From: Candidatus Altimarinota bacterium
GTDB lineage: Bacteria; Cyanobacteriota; Cyanobacteriia; Cyanobacteriales; Microcystaceae
Direction of reading: 5' to 3'
Assembly (NCBI GenBank): GCA_012031035.1
Contig: JAAUUT010000065.1
Coordinates: 1 to 32,955 of the forward strand
DNA: 32,955 nucleotides
Shown here: in pieces, positions 15,637 to 24,113 of the stretch
How positions within the stretch are numbered: the stretch's first letter is position 1
How the letters are laid out: every line of letters begins with the position of its first letter
Made by a program: the position numbers and the translations under genes
Notes under the pieces: model-generated
Seen by the model: the letters and a program-made list of their open reading frames with translations, nothing else
Told to the model about the DNA's origin: nothing
Database searches by the model: none

Positions 15637-17313
15637 CCGACTGCGATCGGTTTCGAGCAATACGTTTCTGGCTGCTTCGGCGATCGGAGGAGGCGTTGCT
15701 TTTTGCTTTGAGTTACTATAGTTTAGTCCGCCAACACCCCATTTAACGATTTTGCTGATGATTTCATTGGCTCTGGTGCAATCGGGAAACTCCGCTAATC
15801 CTGCTGCTGCGATGAAATAAGCTCGTTTTCCATAAAAGTTTTCGTATCCACACTTGTCATCAAACTCGATGGCAGCATTTATTAGAGCTTCTTTCTCTTC
15901 CTTGGGGATTTCCGAGCGCCCCAACCACATCAAAACGACTTGTTTCCACTGTGGCTCGAAAAAGCGGTAACTATTTTGTTGGGGATTTAAAAAGAAATGC
16001 CAATCGTCGATCGCACAAGCTGCAAAATAAGCTTGAAAGGTCGTATCGAAAAACGTGTAGTATTTTTCGTGCGGATTTTCTGTGAAAATTCCTACATTCT
16101 GAAGCCATCCCAGTCGTATGGCCAAGCGAAATAGAGGCGTATCCTCTGGCAAAATCTGGGTCACTAAGCTATGAGGAATTTGCTCTGAGGATTTGCTTTG
16201 CAGTGCTTGTAGTGCTAGTTGTCCTAACCCATCATTTAACTGTTGCTGCTGTTCGGAGTTGGTGGCTTTAGTTTCGGCTTTCCACTGATAAAATTCTGGA
16301 ACCAACTTCTTATAAAGTTCGGCTCTCGTACTGGGTAGATCTTGCGGTTGCTGTTGCCACAGGCGACATAGTAGGGACAGGCGTAAAGGGTTTTCGAGCC
16401 AACGGCGAATTTGAACGTTTTCGGGACGAGCGAGCGTGTTAAATAACTTTTCTCCCAAGTTTTCTGGCTTTTCTTGGGTTTGTGGCAAACCTTGAGCGGG
16501 ACTAAACCATTGTTCGATAAAGGCTTTGACTTGTTCGGGATAGTTAAACTCTAAGGTTTGATAGGCATCAAAACTCGCTAGGACATCTTGATTGCTTCTC
16601 CAAACGCGATCGCGACAAGTTAAGATAATGCGAACTTTTTCCGTCCAACTGCGAATTTGTCGAACGACGCTTAACACCTGGATTGCTCGGTCATCGACTG
16701 CATCGATTAAAAGCCAAACGCGACCGCTATTGAGTATTTCCTCAAAGGCTTCTTGCCATTCTATGGGCGGTAGTTCGCTATCTTTCGCCGCTTGTGGCAG
16801 CCATTTTTGTCGCAAATAGCGATCGAAAAGACTCGTTCCTAATTGAGGGGCACTAATCCAAATGGGAATGTCTTCGGTTTTTTCTAATATCCACTCGGCA
16901 ATCTTTTGTAGTAGTAAGGTTTTTCCTGTTCCCGATTCTCCAACAACGACTAGTTTGCGTCCTTGAGTGCGACTTTTACCTCCTGCCAACACTTGCTCGA
17001 AGAATTGTTTGTGTTGAAAGGTTCGCGTAATTAAATCTTCAGTCGAACTGTGAGATAGATTGTTTGCTTCTAAAATAGCTTCTTGGCTACTCGATTGTTG
17101 CTGCCGCGCGATAGAACCCAATGATATAGTAATGTTATCTTCTTTGCGATCGAGTCCGTCGGGTTGAGTCGTCAGAGGATTCATGGGAAGCGAGCGATCG
17201 AGCATGACTCGGCAGACTTTGCGCCAGTCTATTTGGGATTTTTTAGCCTCTGTTGGTAAGCGCTTTTCAGACATCATGTAAGCTTTATTGTAACCCGGTT
17301 GCACGAGTGCCAT
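15112..17313 (-). CDS. STAND NTPase with NACHT domain and HEAT repeats, N-terminal half
   Basis: The N-terminus (IDWRKVCRVMLDR, then NPLTTQPDG) matches the start of a large cyanobacterial family of NACHT proteins. The NTPase has Walker A GESGTGKT at residues 125-132, Walker B LLIDAVDD at about 201-208 and a sensor ILTCRDRVW at 230-238. A helical region ends in YTFFDTTFQAYFAACAIDDW, a family signature. HEAT repeats of 34 residues begin near residue 560. The frame stops at TAA 15112 within a repeat (TAIAF); one missing base near 15118 would fuse it to the downstream half. STAND proteins are switch ATPases, and bacterial NACHT proteins include anti-phage factors, but a defence role here is only possible. 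M13/M14 (17277/17274) are alternative starts. Confidence 0.88.
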   Translation of the reverse strand: MALVQPGYNKAYMMSEKRLPTEAKKSQIDWRKVCRVMLDRSLPMNPLTTQPDGLDRKEDNITISLGSIARQQQSSSQEAILEANNLSHSSTEDLITRTFQHKQFFEQVLAGGKSRTQGRKLVVVGESGTGKTLLLQKIAEWILEKTEDIPIWISAPQLGTSLFDRYLRQKWLPQAAKDSELPPIEWQEAFEEILNSGRVWLLIDAVDDRAIQVLSVVRQIRSWTEKVRIILTCRDRVWRSNQDVLASFDAYQTLEFNYPEQVKAFIEQWFSPAQGLPQTQEKPENLGEKLFNTLARPENVQIRRWLENPLRLSLLCRLWQQQPQDLPSTRAELYKKLVPEFYQWKAETKATNSEQQQQLNDGLGQLALQALQSKSSEQIPHSLVTQILPEDTPLFRLAIRLGWLQNVGIFTENPHEKYYTFFDTTFQAYFAACAIDDWHFFLNPQQNSYRFFEPQWKQVVLMWLGRSEIPKEEKEALINAAIEFDDKCGYENFYGKRAYFIAAAGLAEFPDCTRANEIISKIVKWGVGGLNYSNSKQKATPPPIAEAARNVLLETDRSRAIALLVKMLETTDNEQLRLQIFKSLETIGKNNADAIAALSQRLDSSSSESFHLQLADCLGIIDPGNLKAIATLTRLLAPDTREDLQQIAFNGLEKIGKGERKTIAALLNLIHAAGFSTTGRRAFECLEIVGRGNSGAIATLVQLIRASEDEGMRRQAAESLEKLDPGNPTAIAF

Positions 17314-17400
17314 GACAGTTGTTTAGCAGTGGAAGAACCCTGCAATTTTAATGTACCCAAATTAAAGCGAATTCTATCGTAAAGTGTGCAGGTGAATATT

Positions 17401-17592
17401 ATGGTTAATTGCGCCCAAGATTGCATCAATGGTTGTCTTCTAGGCGAAAAGTGCCCTAATCAAGAATTTGTGGCTCAAGCTTCCAATTTTATCAAAGATA
17501 CGTCCTTAGACAAAATGTTAGAAATGGCGGAGGCAGCCCGGATGAAAAAGTTGACGGAGCCTCCTAAATGGGTAATTCCCGACGACCTCTAA
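17401..17592 (+). CDS. small conserved cyanobacterial protein with four N-terminal cysteines
   Basis: ATG 17401 gives 63 residues beginning MVNCAQDCINGCLLGEKC; a GTG at 17386 would add five. The cysteines are spaced C-x3-C-x3-C-x5-C, which could bind a metal or an iron-sulfur cluster, or form disulfides. The rest is a predicted helix (SLDKMLEMAEAARMKK) ending LTEPPKWVIPDDL. I recall similar small hypothetical proteins in many cyanobacteria but no assigned function. The gene is divergent from the NACHT-HEAT gene, with less than 100 bp between the starts, and is followed by a hairpin. Confidence 0.75.
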   Translation: MVNCAQDCINGCLLGEKCPNQEFVAQASNFIKDTSLDKMLEMAEAARMKKLTEPPKWVIPDDL

Positions 17593-17614
17593 GAAAGACA
17601 AGGGAGACAAGGGA

Positions 17615-17650
17615 GATAAGGGAAAATAATTACTTCCGACTTCCCTTATC
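17615..17650 (+). terminator. hairpin after the small cysteine-rich gene
   Basis: GATAAGGGAA (17615-17624) pairs perfectly with TTCCCTTATC (17641-17650). No T run follows, so it may be a rho-independent-like terminator, an RNA-stabilising stem or part of the G-rich/C-rich intergenic repeat family. Confidence 0.45.
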
Positions 17651-17733
17651 CGCCACGCAGGACGATGAGTCCGAGCAGCGCCGACTTCCGACTTAAAAAC
17701 TACAAGTCATGTCTCTGCTCTAAAACAAAACTG

Positions 17734-18684
17734 CTACAGTAGGGCTACGCCGTCCTGACGGGCAGCTTGTTGAACGGCTGCCGATACGGCGGTGACGACT
17801 CGCGAATCAAAAACAGAAGGAATGATATGTTCTCGATCTAGGGTAACAGCCGTCACGAGAGACGCGATCGCTTTAGCAGCTTCGAGATACATATTTTCGG
17901 TAATGGTTTTGGCACGAGAGTCTAGCGCCCCTCGAAAGATGCCGGGGAAAGCTAGAACGTTGTTAATCTGATTTGCATAATCGCTACGTCCGGTTGCCAT
18001 CACGGCTACGTCATTTTGAATCAATTCGGGTTGAATTTCGGGAATTGGATTAGCCATGGCAAAAACAATCGGATCTTTTGCCATAGAACGTACCATTTCA
18101 GGAGATACTACCCCAGGAGCGCTCACGCCTAAGAAGACATCTGCCTCTTTAAGTGCATCGGTAAGGGTTCCGCTAGTTGCAATTGCGAATTCTTGTTTCT
18201 CTGGGGTAAGGTCGGTTCGCGTTTGAGAAAGGATGCCTTTGGAATCGCATAGTAAGATCGTTGTTGCCCCTGCTAAGCGCAACAGACGCGCGATCGCGAT
18301 GCCCGCAGCCCCCGCTCCATTGATAACGATACGCGAGGTTTCTAGATGCTTTTGAACGAGTTTTAGCGCATTAATGAGAGCCGCTAGGGTAACAATTGCC
18401 GTGCCGTGTTGATCGTCGTGAAAGACGGGGATATCGAGTTCCTGACGCAATCGTCTTTCGATTTCAAAGCAACGGGGAGCGGCTATATCTTCTAAGTTAA
18501 CGCCGCCAAAAACCGGAGCGATATTTTTAACGGCTTCTATAATCTTTTCGGTATCTTGAGTCGCCAGACAAATCGGAAAGGCATCTACTCCCGCAAATTC
18601 TTTAAAGAGCATCGCTTTTCCTTCCATGACAGGCAGGGCGGCAGAGGCTCCCAAGTTGCCCAGTCCCAAGACGGCACTACCATC
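17734..18684 (-). CDS. malic enzyme, catalytic/NAD-binding part (frameshifted)
   Basis: This is the main body of an NAD(P)-dependent malic enzyme, converting malate to pyruvate and CO2. It reads DGSAVLGLGNLGASAALPVM from 18684, then EGKAMLFKEFAGVDAFPICL, FHDDQHGTAIVTLAALINAL, VINGAGAAGIAIARLL (Rossmann nucleotide-binding loop) and VFAMANPIPEI. An apparent independent start at MGLGNLG (18669) would drop the conserved TDG-xAVLG segment, so it is not the real one. Joined to the upstream half it gives about 463 residues, the usual size of the cyanobacterial enzyme. The C-terminus (AARQDGVALL) is intact. No other C4 pathway gene adjoins it. Confidence 0.9.
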   Translation of the reverse strand, partial: DGSAVLGLGNLGASAALPVMEGKAMLFKEFAGVDAFPICLATQDTEKIIEAVKNIAPVFGGVNLEDIAAPRCFEIERRLRQELDIPVFHDDQHGTAIVTLAALINALKLVQKHLETSRIVINGAGAAGIAIARLLRLAGATTILLCDSKGILSQTRTDLTPEKQEFAIATSGTLTDALKEADVFLGVSAPGVVSPEMVRSMAKDPIVFAMANPIPEIQPELIQNDVAVMATGRSDYANQINNVLAFPGIFRGALDSRAKTITENMYLEAAKAIASLVTAVTLDREHIIPSVFDSRVVTAVSAAVQQAARQDGVALL

Positions 18685-19124
18685 GTTACGATCGCAACGG
18701 TGTTACTTTTAATGGTGAATGAAAAGACTTGCGAGGGATCTTTGGCAATTTCTAGACAAATTCGACCGACACCGGGCGTATATGCCATCGCCAACTCACA
18801 CTGAGAAGCGAGGGGAGATCGGCTAGTTATCGCAATTTTACCGCCTCGATGCAAGTCGAAAGTGCGATCGGATACTTTAAGAACTTTAATATCCGGCAAG
18901 GATTCAATTGCCCCAACAATTTGTTCGGCGTGTTCTTCGCTAGCGGCATCGACTGTTAATTCTCGCTGACTGAGCTTTAGGGTACGTTCTATTAGAGAAA
19001 TTTGTCCTAAATTGCCGCCGACTTTGGCGATTGCTTGGGTGACGGAAGCTAAACTACCGGCTTGATTGGGTAATTCAATGCGAAGCGTTAGACTATAACT
19101 TGGATTGGGAGTTAAATTAACCAT
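18685..19124 (-). CDS. malic enzyme, N-terminal ACT domain and malate-binding start (frameshifted)
   Basis: From ATG 19124, residues 10-85 form an ACT domain (LTLRIELPNQAGSLASVTQA, GNLGQISLIE), a small-molecule regulatory fold common at the front of cyanobacterial NAD(P) malic enzymes. The catalytic start follows: KIAITSRSPL, AMAYTPGVGRIC, SNTVAIVT. After VT the frame turns into MVVPSWDWATW, out of register. The expected TDGSAVLG lies in the frame of the downstream piece, so one base is missing between 18684 and 18685, within GTAAC/GATGG. Cause: base-level error or a real null mutation. The gene is divergent from the fibrillin-like gene with about 60-90 bp between starts. Confidence 0.9.
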
Positions 19125-19217
19125 TCTTGAGGCGGATCGCTCCTAATTGAACGTGCAAATATCAATCATCTTAATCCCATTAGGAAGATGCGATCGCTTT
19201 CATCCTATACAAAATCT

Positions 19218-19823
19218 ATGGAAAGTTTTTTACTCCTCGAACAAGCAGCTAAATCTACTATTACTAATTTTTCTCCCAAACCGTCTCCCGATGAGATAGT
19301 AAATGCTTTACTTTGTGTCGAAAAAAATAGCAAACGCGACAAAAAAAGTTCTTTTCTCGAACAACTTCTTGGAACTTGGCAATTATGCTTTGTAACGGGA
19401 ACTAAAAAGACGCGCCAACGGGCAGGAATTGTCTTGGGAGCAGGTCGCTATTTACCTTCGTGGGTCAAAATTTATTTATCCTATGCTTGCAATGGAGAAA
19501 ATGAATTAATAGAAACGCGCTTTTATGAAAGTGGCACGGTTGAAAATCTTGTTGAATTAGGGTCTTTAAAATTATCGCTCTCTGGGCCTGTGAAATTTTT
19601 AAGTAAAAAAAATATTCTTGCCTTTGATTTTACCCGAATGACGGTTCGATTATTTGGCATTCAACTCTATCACGGTTACATCCGAGGCGGAAAAACCAGC
19701 GAAGAAAAGTTTTATGAGGAAAATGTTGGCAAACAAGCTTTTTTTGCTTACTTTTTTCTAGGAAATAATTGTATTGCCGCTAGGGGAAGGGGTGGTGGTC
19801 TAGCTCTGTGGGGCAGAAACTAA
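19218..19823 (+). CDS. plastid-lipid-associated protein/fibrillin-like (PAP domain)
   Basis: Cyanobacterial relatives of plant fibrillins bind lipids or are associated with plastoglobule-like bodies and thylakoids. Conserved features: LLGTWQLCFVTGTKK near the N-terminus, GRYLPSWVKIYLSY, then SLKLSLSGPVKFLSKKNILA and a C-terminal AARGRGGGLALWGRN, which resembles the closing motif of the family. The chosen ATG at 19218 starts MESFLLLEQAAKS (201 residues). An ATG at 19188, inside a HIP1 site, would add 10 residues. It is followed 45 nt later by the M41-like protease and GNAT genes on the same strand, so these may be one transcript. Confidence 0.72.
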   Translation: MESFLLLEQAAKSTITNFSPKPSPDEIVNALLCVEKNSKRDKKSSFLEQLLGTWQLCFVTGTKKTRQRAGIVLGAGRYLPSWVKIYLSYACNGENELIETRFYESGTVENLVELGSLKLSLSGPVKFLSKKNILAFDFTRMTVRLFGIQLYHGYIRGGKTSEEKFYEENVGKQAFFAYFFLGNNCIAARGRGGGLALWGRN

Positions 19824-19868
19824 AATGTAAAGTAATATGAAGTAAGATGAATTTTGAAACTTGCCCCC

Positions 19869-20537
19869 ATGCAGCAAACGGCTCTTAACATAATCGCGAT
19901 CGGCATTTTTACTGTAACGCTATCCTCGTTACTCGGCCCTTTACTCAACATTTCACCCGTCTTTCCAGCAATCACTACTTTCGGTGTTTTAGGGCTGGCG
20001 ACACTCGATAATTTTACTTGGGGCGGGAAAGGAACTACCTTAGTTTTAGACTTATTTTCCTCGTCGAAACAGCGCGATCGCGTTTTGCATCACGAAGCAG
20101 GTCATTTTTTGGTTGCTTATTTTTTAAGCATTCCTATTATGGGATATACGCTTAGTGCTTGGGAAGCTTTTAAGCAAAAACAACCGGGTATGGGAGGAGT
20201 CATCGTCGATACAGCGCTATTGGAAAAGACACTCGATGTTAAAGAAACGCCCTTACTGGTGGAACGATTCTGCACGGTTTGGATGGCAGGAATTGCAGCA
20301 GAAACCCTAGTATATGGAGATACTGAAGGGGGAGAAAGCGATCGCCAGAAGCTTAGAGAAATTTTACACTATACGGGATTTCCCAGAAGTGCTGCTACTC
20401 AAAAAGAGCGTTGGGCATTTCTTCAAGCACAAAGCATTTTAGAAAAACATCGGGAAGCTTATCAGGCGTTGGTAGAAGCGATGGGAAGAAGAGAGTCAGT
20501 AGAAGCGTGTTTGCAGGTCATTCAAAAGCATTCTTAA
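19869..20537 (+). CDS. M41-like (FtsH-type) membrane protease without AAA domain
   Basis: Two hydrophobic segments (about residues 6-25 and 33-48) are followed by HHEAGHFLVAYFL, whose HEAGH (residues 75-79) is the zinc-binding motif of M41 peptidases. A downstream stretch, WMAGIAAETLVYGDTEGGESDRQ, corresponds to the FtsH region GGRAAEE...GAxxDL that supplies the third zinc ligand. There is no Walker A or B motif, so this is the AAA-less type known in cyanobacteria and chloroplasts. The ATG at 19869 gives 222 residues; TTG 19854 is in frame and possible. The likely role is ATP-independent processing or a non-classical protease. GNAT follows 8 nt later. Confidence 0.8.
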   Translation: MQQTALNIIAIGIFTVTLSSLLGPLLNISPVFPAITTFGVLGLATLDNFTWGGKGTTLVLDLFSSSKQRDRVLHHEAGHFLVAYFLSIPIMGYTLSAWEAFKQKQPGMGGVIVDTALLEKTLDVKETPLLVERFCTVWMAGIAAETLVYGDTEGGESDRQKLREILHYTGFPRSAATQKERWAFLQAQSILEKHREAYQALVEAMGRRESVEACLQVIQKHS

Positions 20538-20544
20538 ATTAATA

Positions 20545-21066
20545 ATGATAGTGCGAGAAGCAATGGTAGAAGATGCACCCGCGATCGCGAAGGTACATAT
20601 AGAAACTTGGCGCACTACCTACCATAGCATTTTGCCAGAGGATTATTTAGCTCGGTTATCGTTGCAAGAGCGAGAAAATCGTTGGGTAAAAATGTTAAAT
20701 ACGGCAGCAAAAGACAATCATTTTATCTATGTTGCTGAGAATGAAAGCGGACAAATTATTGCTTTTGCCGATGGGGGTTTGGAACGAACAAACGATCCAG
20801 TTTACAAAAGTGAGATATATGCAATTTATATTTTAGAAGCTTACCAACAACAGGGACTTGGACGCATCCTCATGCAAACGCTGGTTAAAAAGTTTGACGA
20901 GTTGGGGTTTTCTTCAATGCTGATATGGGTTTTGGAACGTAACCCCGCTTGTCAATTTTATGAAGCTTTGGGAGGTCAGAAAGTTCGTTTCAAGCAAATT
21001 GAAATAGGGGGAAACGTACTAGATGAAATTGCTTATGGATGGGAGGATTTTAGATTTTTGCTTTAG
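20545..21066 (+). CDS. GNAT family N-acetyltransferase
   Basis: A 173-residue acetyltransferase of the Gcn5-related fold. The N-terminus (VREAMVEDAPAIAKVHIETW) is the typical first strand and helix. The acetyl-CoA binding motif is EAYQQQGLGRILMQTLVKKF (about residues 95-114), and the C-terminal LERNPACQFYEALGGQ is the usual Asn/Tyr-containing helix. The start ATG is 8 nt after the preceding stop, consistent with one operon. The acceptor (protein N-terminus, polyamine or antibiotic) cannot be inferred. A HIP1-type site overlaps codons near the 5' end. Confidence 0.88.
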   Translation: MIVREAMVEDAPAIAKVHIETWRTTYHSILPEDYLARLSLQERENRWVKMLNTAAKDNHFIYVAENESGQIIAFADGGLERTNDPVYKSEIYAIYILEAYQQQGLGRILMQTLVKKFDELGFSSMLIWVLERNPACQFYEALGGQKVRFKQIEIGGNVLDEIAYGWEDFRFLL

Positions 21067-21126
21067 CAGAGTTTATTTTTATTAGTTGTAATGTAACCTT
21101 AATTCGATATTAAAAATCAATTATTT

Positions 21127-23088
21127 TCAATTTTGATGGCTCAATAGATCTAGAACAAAAATATCTCCATCATCATAGATTCTCTTGCGAGTATTCCCAA
21201 GTTCTTTGAGGTTGTCTTGAAAATCTAAAGTGTGTTTCCCAACTGTTCTATCCCAAGGGTGGATATGAGATTTAAGTAACCATAATTGCTTTCTTTTAGG
21301 AAAGTTAGCTTCGCTGGCATAAGAGTAGGCTACATACCTAATAGATTTTGAAGTTAAATAATCGGCTAATGTCTCGCCTCCTTTGAATGATGGCATACCT
21401 GGTGGAAGGCTAGCGCCTCCTGGCATATCTGTTATAAAAATTAGATTGCGCTTAAAGTTCATCAAAAAAGGATTTTCTAGTCTCGTCAAAACGGTTTCTG
21501 ATTCTGGAATCGCTTGCTGCATTTTGGCATAGCGATCGACCTCTTGCTCAGAAAACAAAGGCATATCGCTCAATCCTACCCTTATATTGCCTACAAAATT
21601 AGAAAATCTTTTGTAGTTAGAGTAACCCAATGCATCACTTCCCCCCAGAAGGATGCCAGCGACCAGCATAGCAATTAGCAAAGATTTCAAAGCAGAAACA
21701 CGTTTTTGGTTGTCTATATTTTCTAACTGAGTGCAGTTTATTAACAAGAAAATCAGCGCCGGATATACAAAAGGAAAAGGATAAACTACACGGACATCTT
21801 CATGATTTCCAATAGCCAAAAGAATGAGTATTATACCTAACCCAGAACTAATAAAAGCAGATGGAATTACTCCGCGATCGGAAATATTTTTAGGGAGTGA
21901 GGCAAAACTAGCAACACCCAGTAAGATTAGGGCAATAAAATCAACTCTTGTAATTGTATAAAATAGAATTGCAATTGCTTTTGAAAAGTTTAGTTCGTTT
22001 GAAGGTAAGAGATAAGTTCCATAAACCGAACCATGATAGCCTCTTCCTAACAGGGGATATAATAGAGTACCTGACGATTGATACATAGCGATCGCCCAGG
22101 GGAGAAGAAAGCTAATAGTTAAGATTGAGGCAACTAAAAACTCATAGATCGCTTCTTTTCGATAATTTTGTGCTTGGAATATATAAAAGATATAACTGGA
22201 AATAAACAGGAGTACGCAAGCAGGAATTAGAGTAGATTTTAAAGAGCAAATTGCGGCTGTAATTAAAGCAATAAGACAAGCATTAGAGAGAAAACGAGCG
22301 AACTTTAATTTAGAAGAATCAAGAAAAACAAAATAGCTCAAGAAGAGGGGGATGGGAATCACCATACTTGATAGATTGGTTTTGGGATAAGGGATAATCA
22401 GAAAAACAAAAAGTAAGAATACTGCTATCTCTTGAGAGATATTTTTTTCTTTTAAGTAATTGCAGAGAATCCCAACCGATATTATTAAGGCAAGTCCGGG
22501 ATCGATAAGATTTAAATTGACTGGCTTAAGGGAAGTGAGAATAAAAGTTTGTAAGAAGTATTGGCCGCCTAGCGAACTGGTTATTTTTCTTTCGCTGAAA
22601 GGATCTGCCCCAAGAGAACCCATTTGCAACATCTTCTTGGCAAAGACCATATAAGCTGGATAGTCATCAAAGCCATGAAATCTATGAGTATAAGTCCATC
22701 CTGCATACTGTATTAAGAGGAGCAATAAAACTCCCAAGACACTTAAGATAAATAATGGCTCGCGTCGATAATTACGTAAATAAGTGAAGGGATGAATGAA
22801 TGAGTGTTTGTTTTGATAGGTATCTATTATGCAGGCAAACAAACCCAAACACAGATAAACTAAAATTATTATTGGTGAAATAGTCCATGTAAGATTGAGT
22901 AAGCCGCCAACAGCAATACTAAAAGCAATACCCCACGCCGATCTTTGTCCCCAGTCAACTCGATACTTAGGAAAAAGTAAGCGATTGACTAATGTTCCCC
23001 AACCAATTAGGGAAAAAAGAATAAAAATTCCCCATAAAAATGCCAAAAAATACGAGCTTATTCCTATGGCGCGATCGATAACACTCAT
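21127..23088 (-). CDS. large multi-pass membrane protein, glycosyltransferase-like (GT-C type?)
   Basis: This 653-residue protein has about a dozen hydrophobic segments up to residue 470 and a soluble C-terminal part (about 480-653). The N-terminal luminal loop contains HRFHGFDDYPAYMVFAKKML; an acidic pair after the first long loop is what GT-C enzymes such as ArnT/PMT use. I cannot confirm the family from motifs alone. It begins 48 nt after the end of the GT2 gene and may act with it: the GT2 protein would load a sugar on a polyprenyl phosphate and this protein would transfer it. Base composition is more AT-rich than most of its neighbours. Confidence 0.6.
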   Translation of the reverse strand: MSVIDRAIGISSYFLAFLWGIFILFSLIGWGTLVNRLLFPKYRVDWGQRSAWGIAFSIAVGGLLNLTWTISPIIILVYLCLGLFACIIDTYQNKHSFIHPFTYLRNYRREPLFILSVLGVLLLLLIQYAGWTYTHRFHGFDDYPAYMVFAKKMLQMGSLGADPFSERKITSSLGGQYFLQTFILTSLKPVNLNLIDPGLALIISVGILCNYLKEKNISQEIAVFLLFVFLIIPYPKTNLSSMVIPIPLFLSYFVFLDSSKLKFARFLSNACLIALITAAICSLKSTLIPACVLLFISSYIFYIFQAQNYRKEAIYEFLVASILTISFLLPWAIAMYQSSGTLLYPLLGRGYHGSVYGTYLLPSNELNFSKAIAILFYTITRVDFIALILLGVASFASLPKNISDRGVIPSAFISSGLGIILILLAIGNHEDVRVVYPFPFVYPALIFLLINCTQLENIDNQKRVSALKSLLIAMLVAGILLGGSDALGYSNYKRFSNFVGNIRVGLSDMPLFSEQEVDRYAKMQQAIPESETVLTRLENPFLMNFKRNLIFITDMPGGASLPPGMPSFKGGETLADYLTSKSIRYVAYSYASEANFPKRKQLWLLKSHIHPWDRTVGKHTLDFQDNLKELGNTRKRIYDDGDIFVLDLLSHQN

Positions 23089-23136
23089 TGCAGTTTCAAC
23101 ACTAGGAAATGCGATCGAATTGAGAGGGGCTATAAT

Positions 23137-23937
23137 TTAATCAACTGCTTCGATCGACTGGTAACGTAGTGAATGACAAATAAACTGTTGACTGCGCCAT
23201 ATCCCCCGTTGGTGCAAGATAAACCGAATTAACAACCAAATGATACTGAGTCCATAAACCATGCTTGCCCAAAAACTAGCACTAGAGGCTTCGGGAAAAT
23301 AGCGAGTGGGAACGTGAATTTCGTCTATTCTCAAACCAGCAGCCACAAACTGAGCCACGATTTCTTGATCGAAGATGAAGTTATCGGAATTGGCTAAAAA
23401 ATTCACGCTAGAGAGTGCTTCTTGACGATAGGCTCGATAACCCGTGTGGAATTCCGATAACTGCAAACCAAAAACCTTATTTTCGAGCCAGGTTAACGTA
23501 ACATTAGCCATGTACTTCCACCACGGCATCCCCTGTTTGTAGGCAGAAAGTCCTTTCATGCGAGAGCCAAAAACTATATCACAGCGTCTTTCTTTGATAG
23601 GACGGATAATCTCTGGTAGTAGAGTTGGGTCGTATTGATAGTCTGGATGTACCATGACAACGATAGAAGCGCCATCTTTGAGAGCCTCTAGGTAACAAGT
23701 TTTCTGGTTGCCACCATAACCCAAGTTACGACGATGAACAAAAACTTTTAGTCCTAGTTCCTGGGCAATTCCGACTGTCTTGTCGCGGCTACCATCATCG
23801 ACGAGAATTACGCCATCGACAGAATGATGAGGAAGGTCATTGTAAGTTAGTTTTAGAGTTTTAGCAGCATTATAGGCTGGCATAACTACAATGACGCGCT
23901 CTTTGGTGGGTGAAAGTTGGGGGTTAAAGGATTTCAT
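23137..23937 (-). CDS. GT2 family glycosyltransferase (dolichol-phosphate-mannose synthase-like)
   Basis: The 266-residue protein has VIVVMPAYNAAKTL at the start, VDGVILVDDGSRDKT (the first Asp of the GT-A nucleotide-sugar site), GYGGNQKTCYLEAL, then VMVHPDYQYDP where a DxD-like motif is expected, and GSRMKG. The FHTGYRAY segment near residue 165 is typical of this subgroup. Two hydrophobic stretches near the C-terminus (ASMVYGLSIIWLLIRFIL) suggest membrane association. Product and sugar are unknown; polyprenyl-phosphate sugar synthesis is the most likely class. The large membrane protein gene follows downstream. Confidence 0.85.
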   Translation of the reverse strand: MKSFNPQLSPTKERVIVVMPAYNAAKTLKLTYNDLPHHSVDGVILVDDGSRDKTVGIAQELGLKVFVHRRNLGYGGNQKTCYLEALKDGASIVVMVHPDYQYDPTLLPEIIRPIKERRCDIVFGSRMKGLSAYKQGMPWWKYMANVTLTWLENKVFGLQLSEFHTGYRAYRQEALSSVNFLANSDNFIFDQEIVAQFVAAGLRIDEIHVPTRYFPEASSASFWASMVYGLSIIWLLIRFILHQRGIWRSQQFICHSLRYQSIEAVD

Positions 23938-24113
23938 GTTGAGTATACAGCTAGTGAGATTTCTAGGTTGTGAACCGTAATGGCACTAAGGCTGATTTCC
24001 TTACTTGTTTTTCCCTATTATGAATTTTTGCTAATCATACGCTATTGTTCTTTCTAAGTCAGGTATAGATCGTTACATCTCTAATCCGAAATTAGGTTTT
24101 GTTAGATATTTTT

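Noticed and set aside
17650..17690. Sequence resembling part of a hammerhead ribozyme (GATGAGTCCGAG)
   Set aside because: The CTGATGA box is imperfect and no GAAA box or closing stems are present; GGAC/GTCC is only a 4-bp hairpin.
18585..18669. MGLGNLG as a true start for a short malic enzyme
   Set aside because: It would cut into the conserved TDG-xAVLGLGN block; the ACT and N-terminal part upstream is clearly the same gene.
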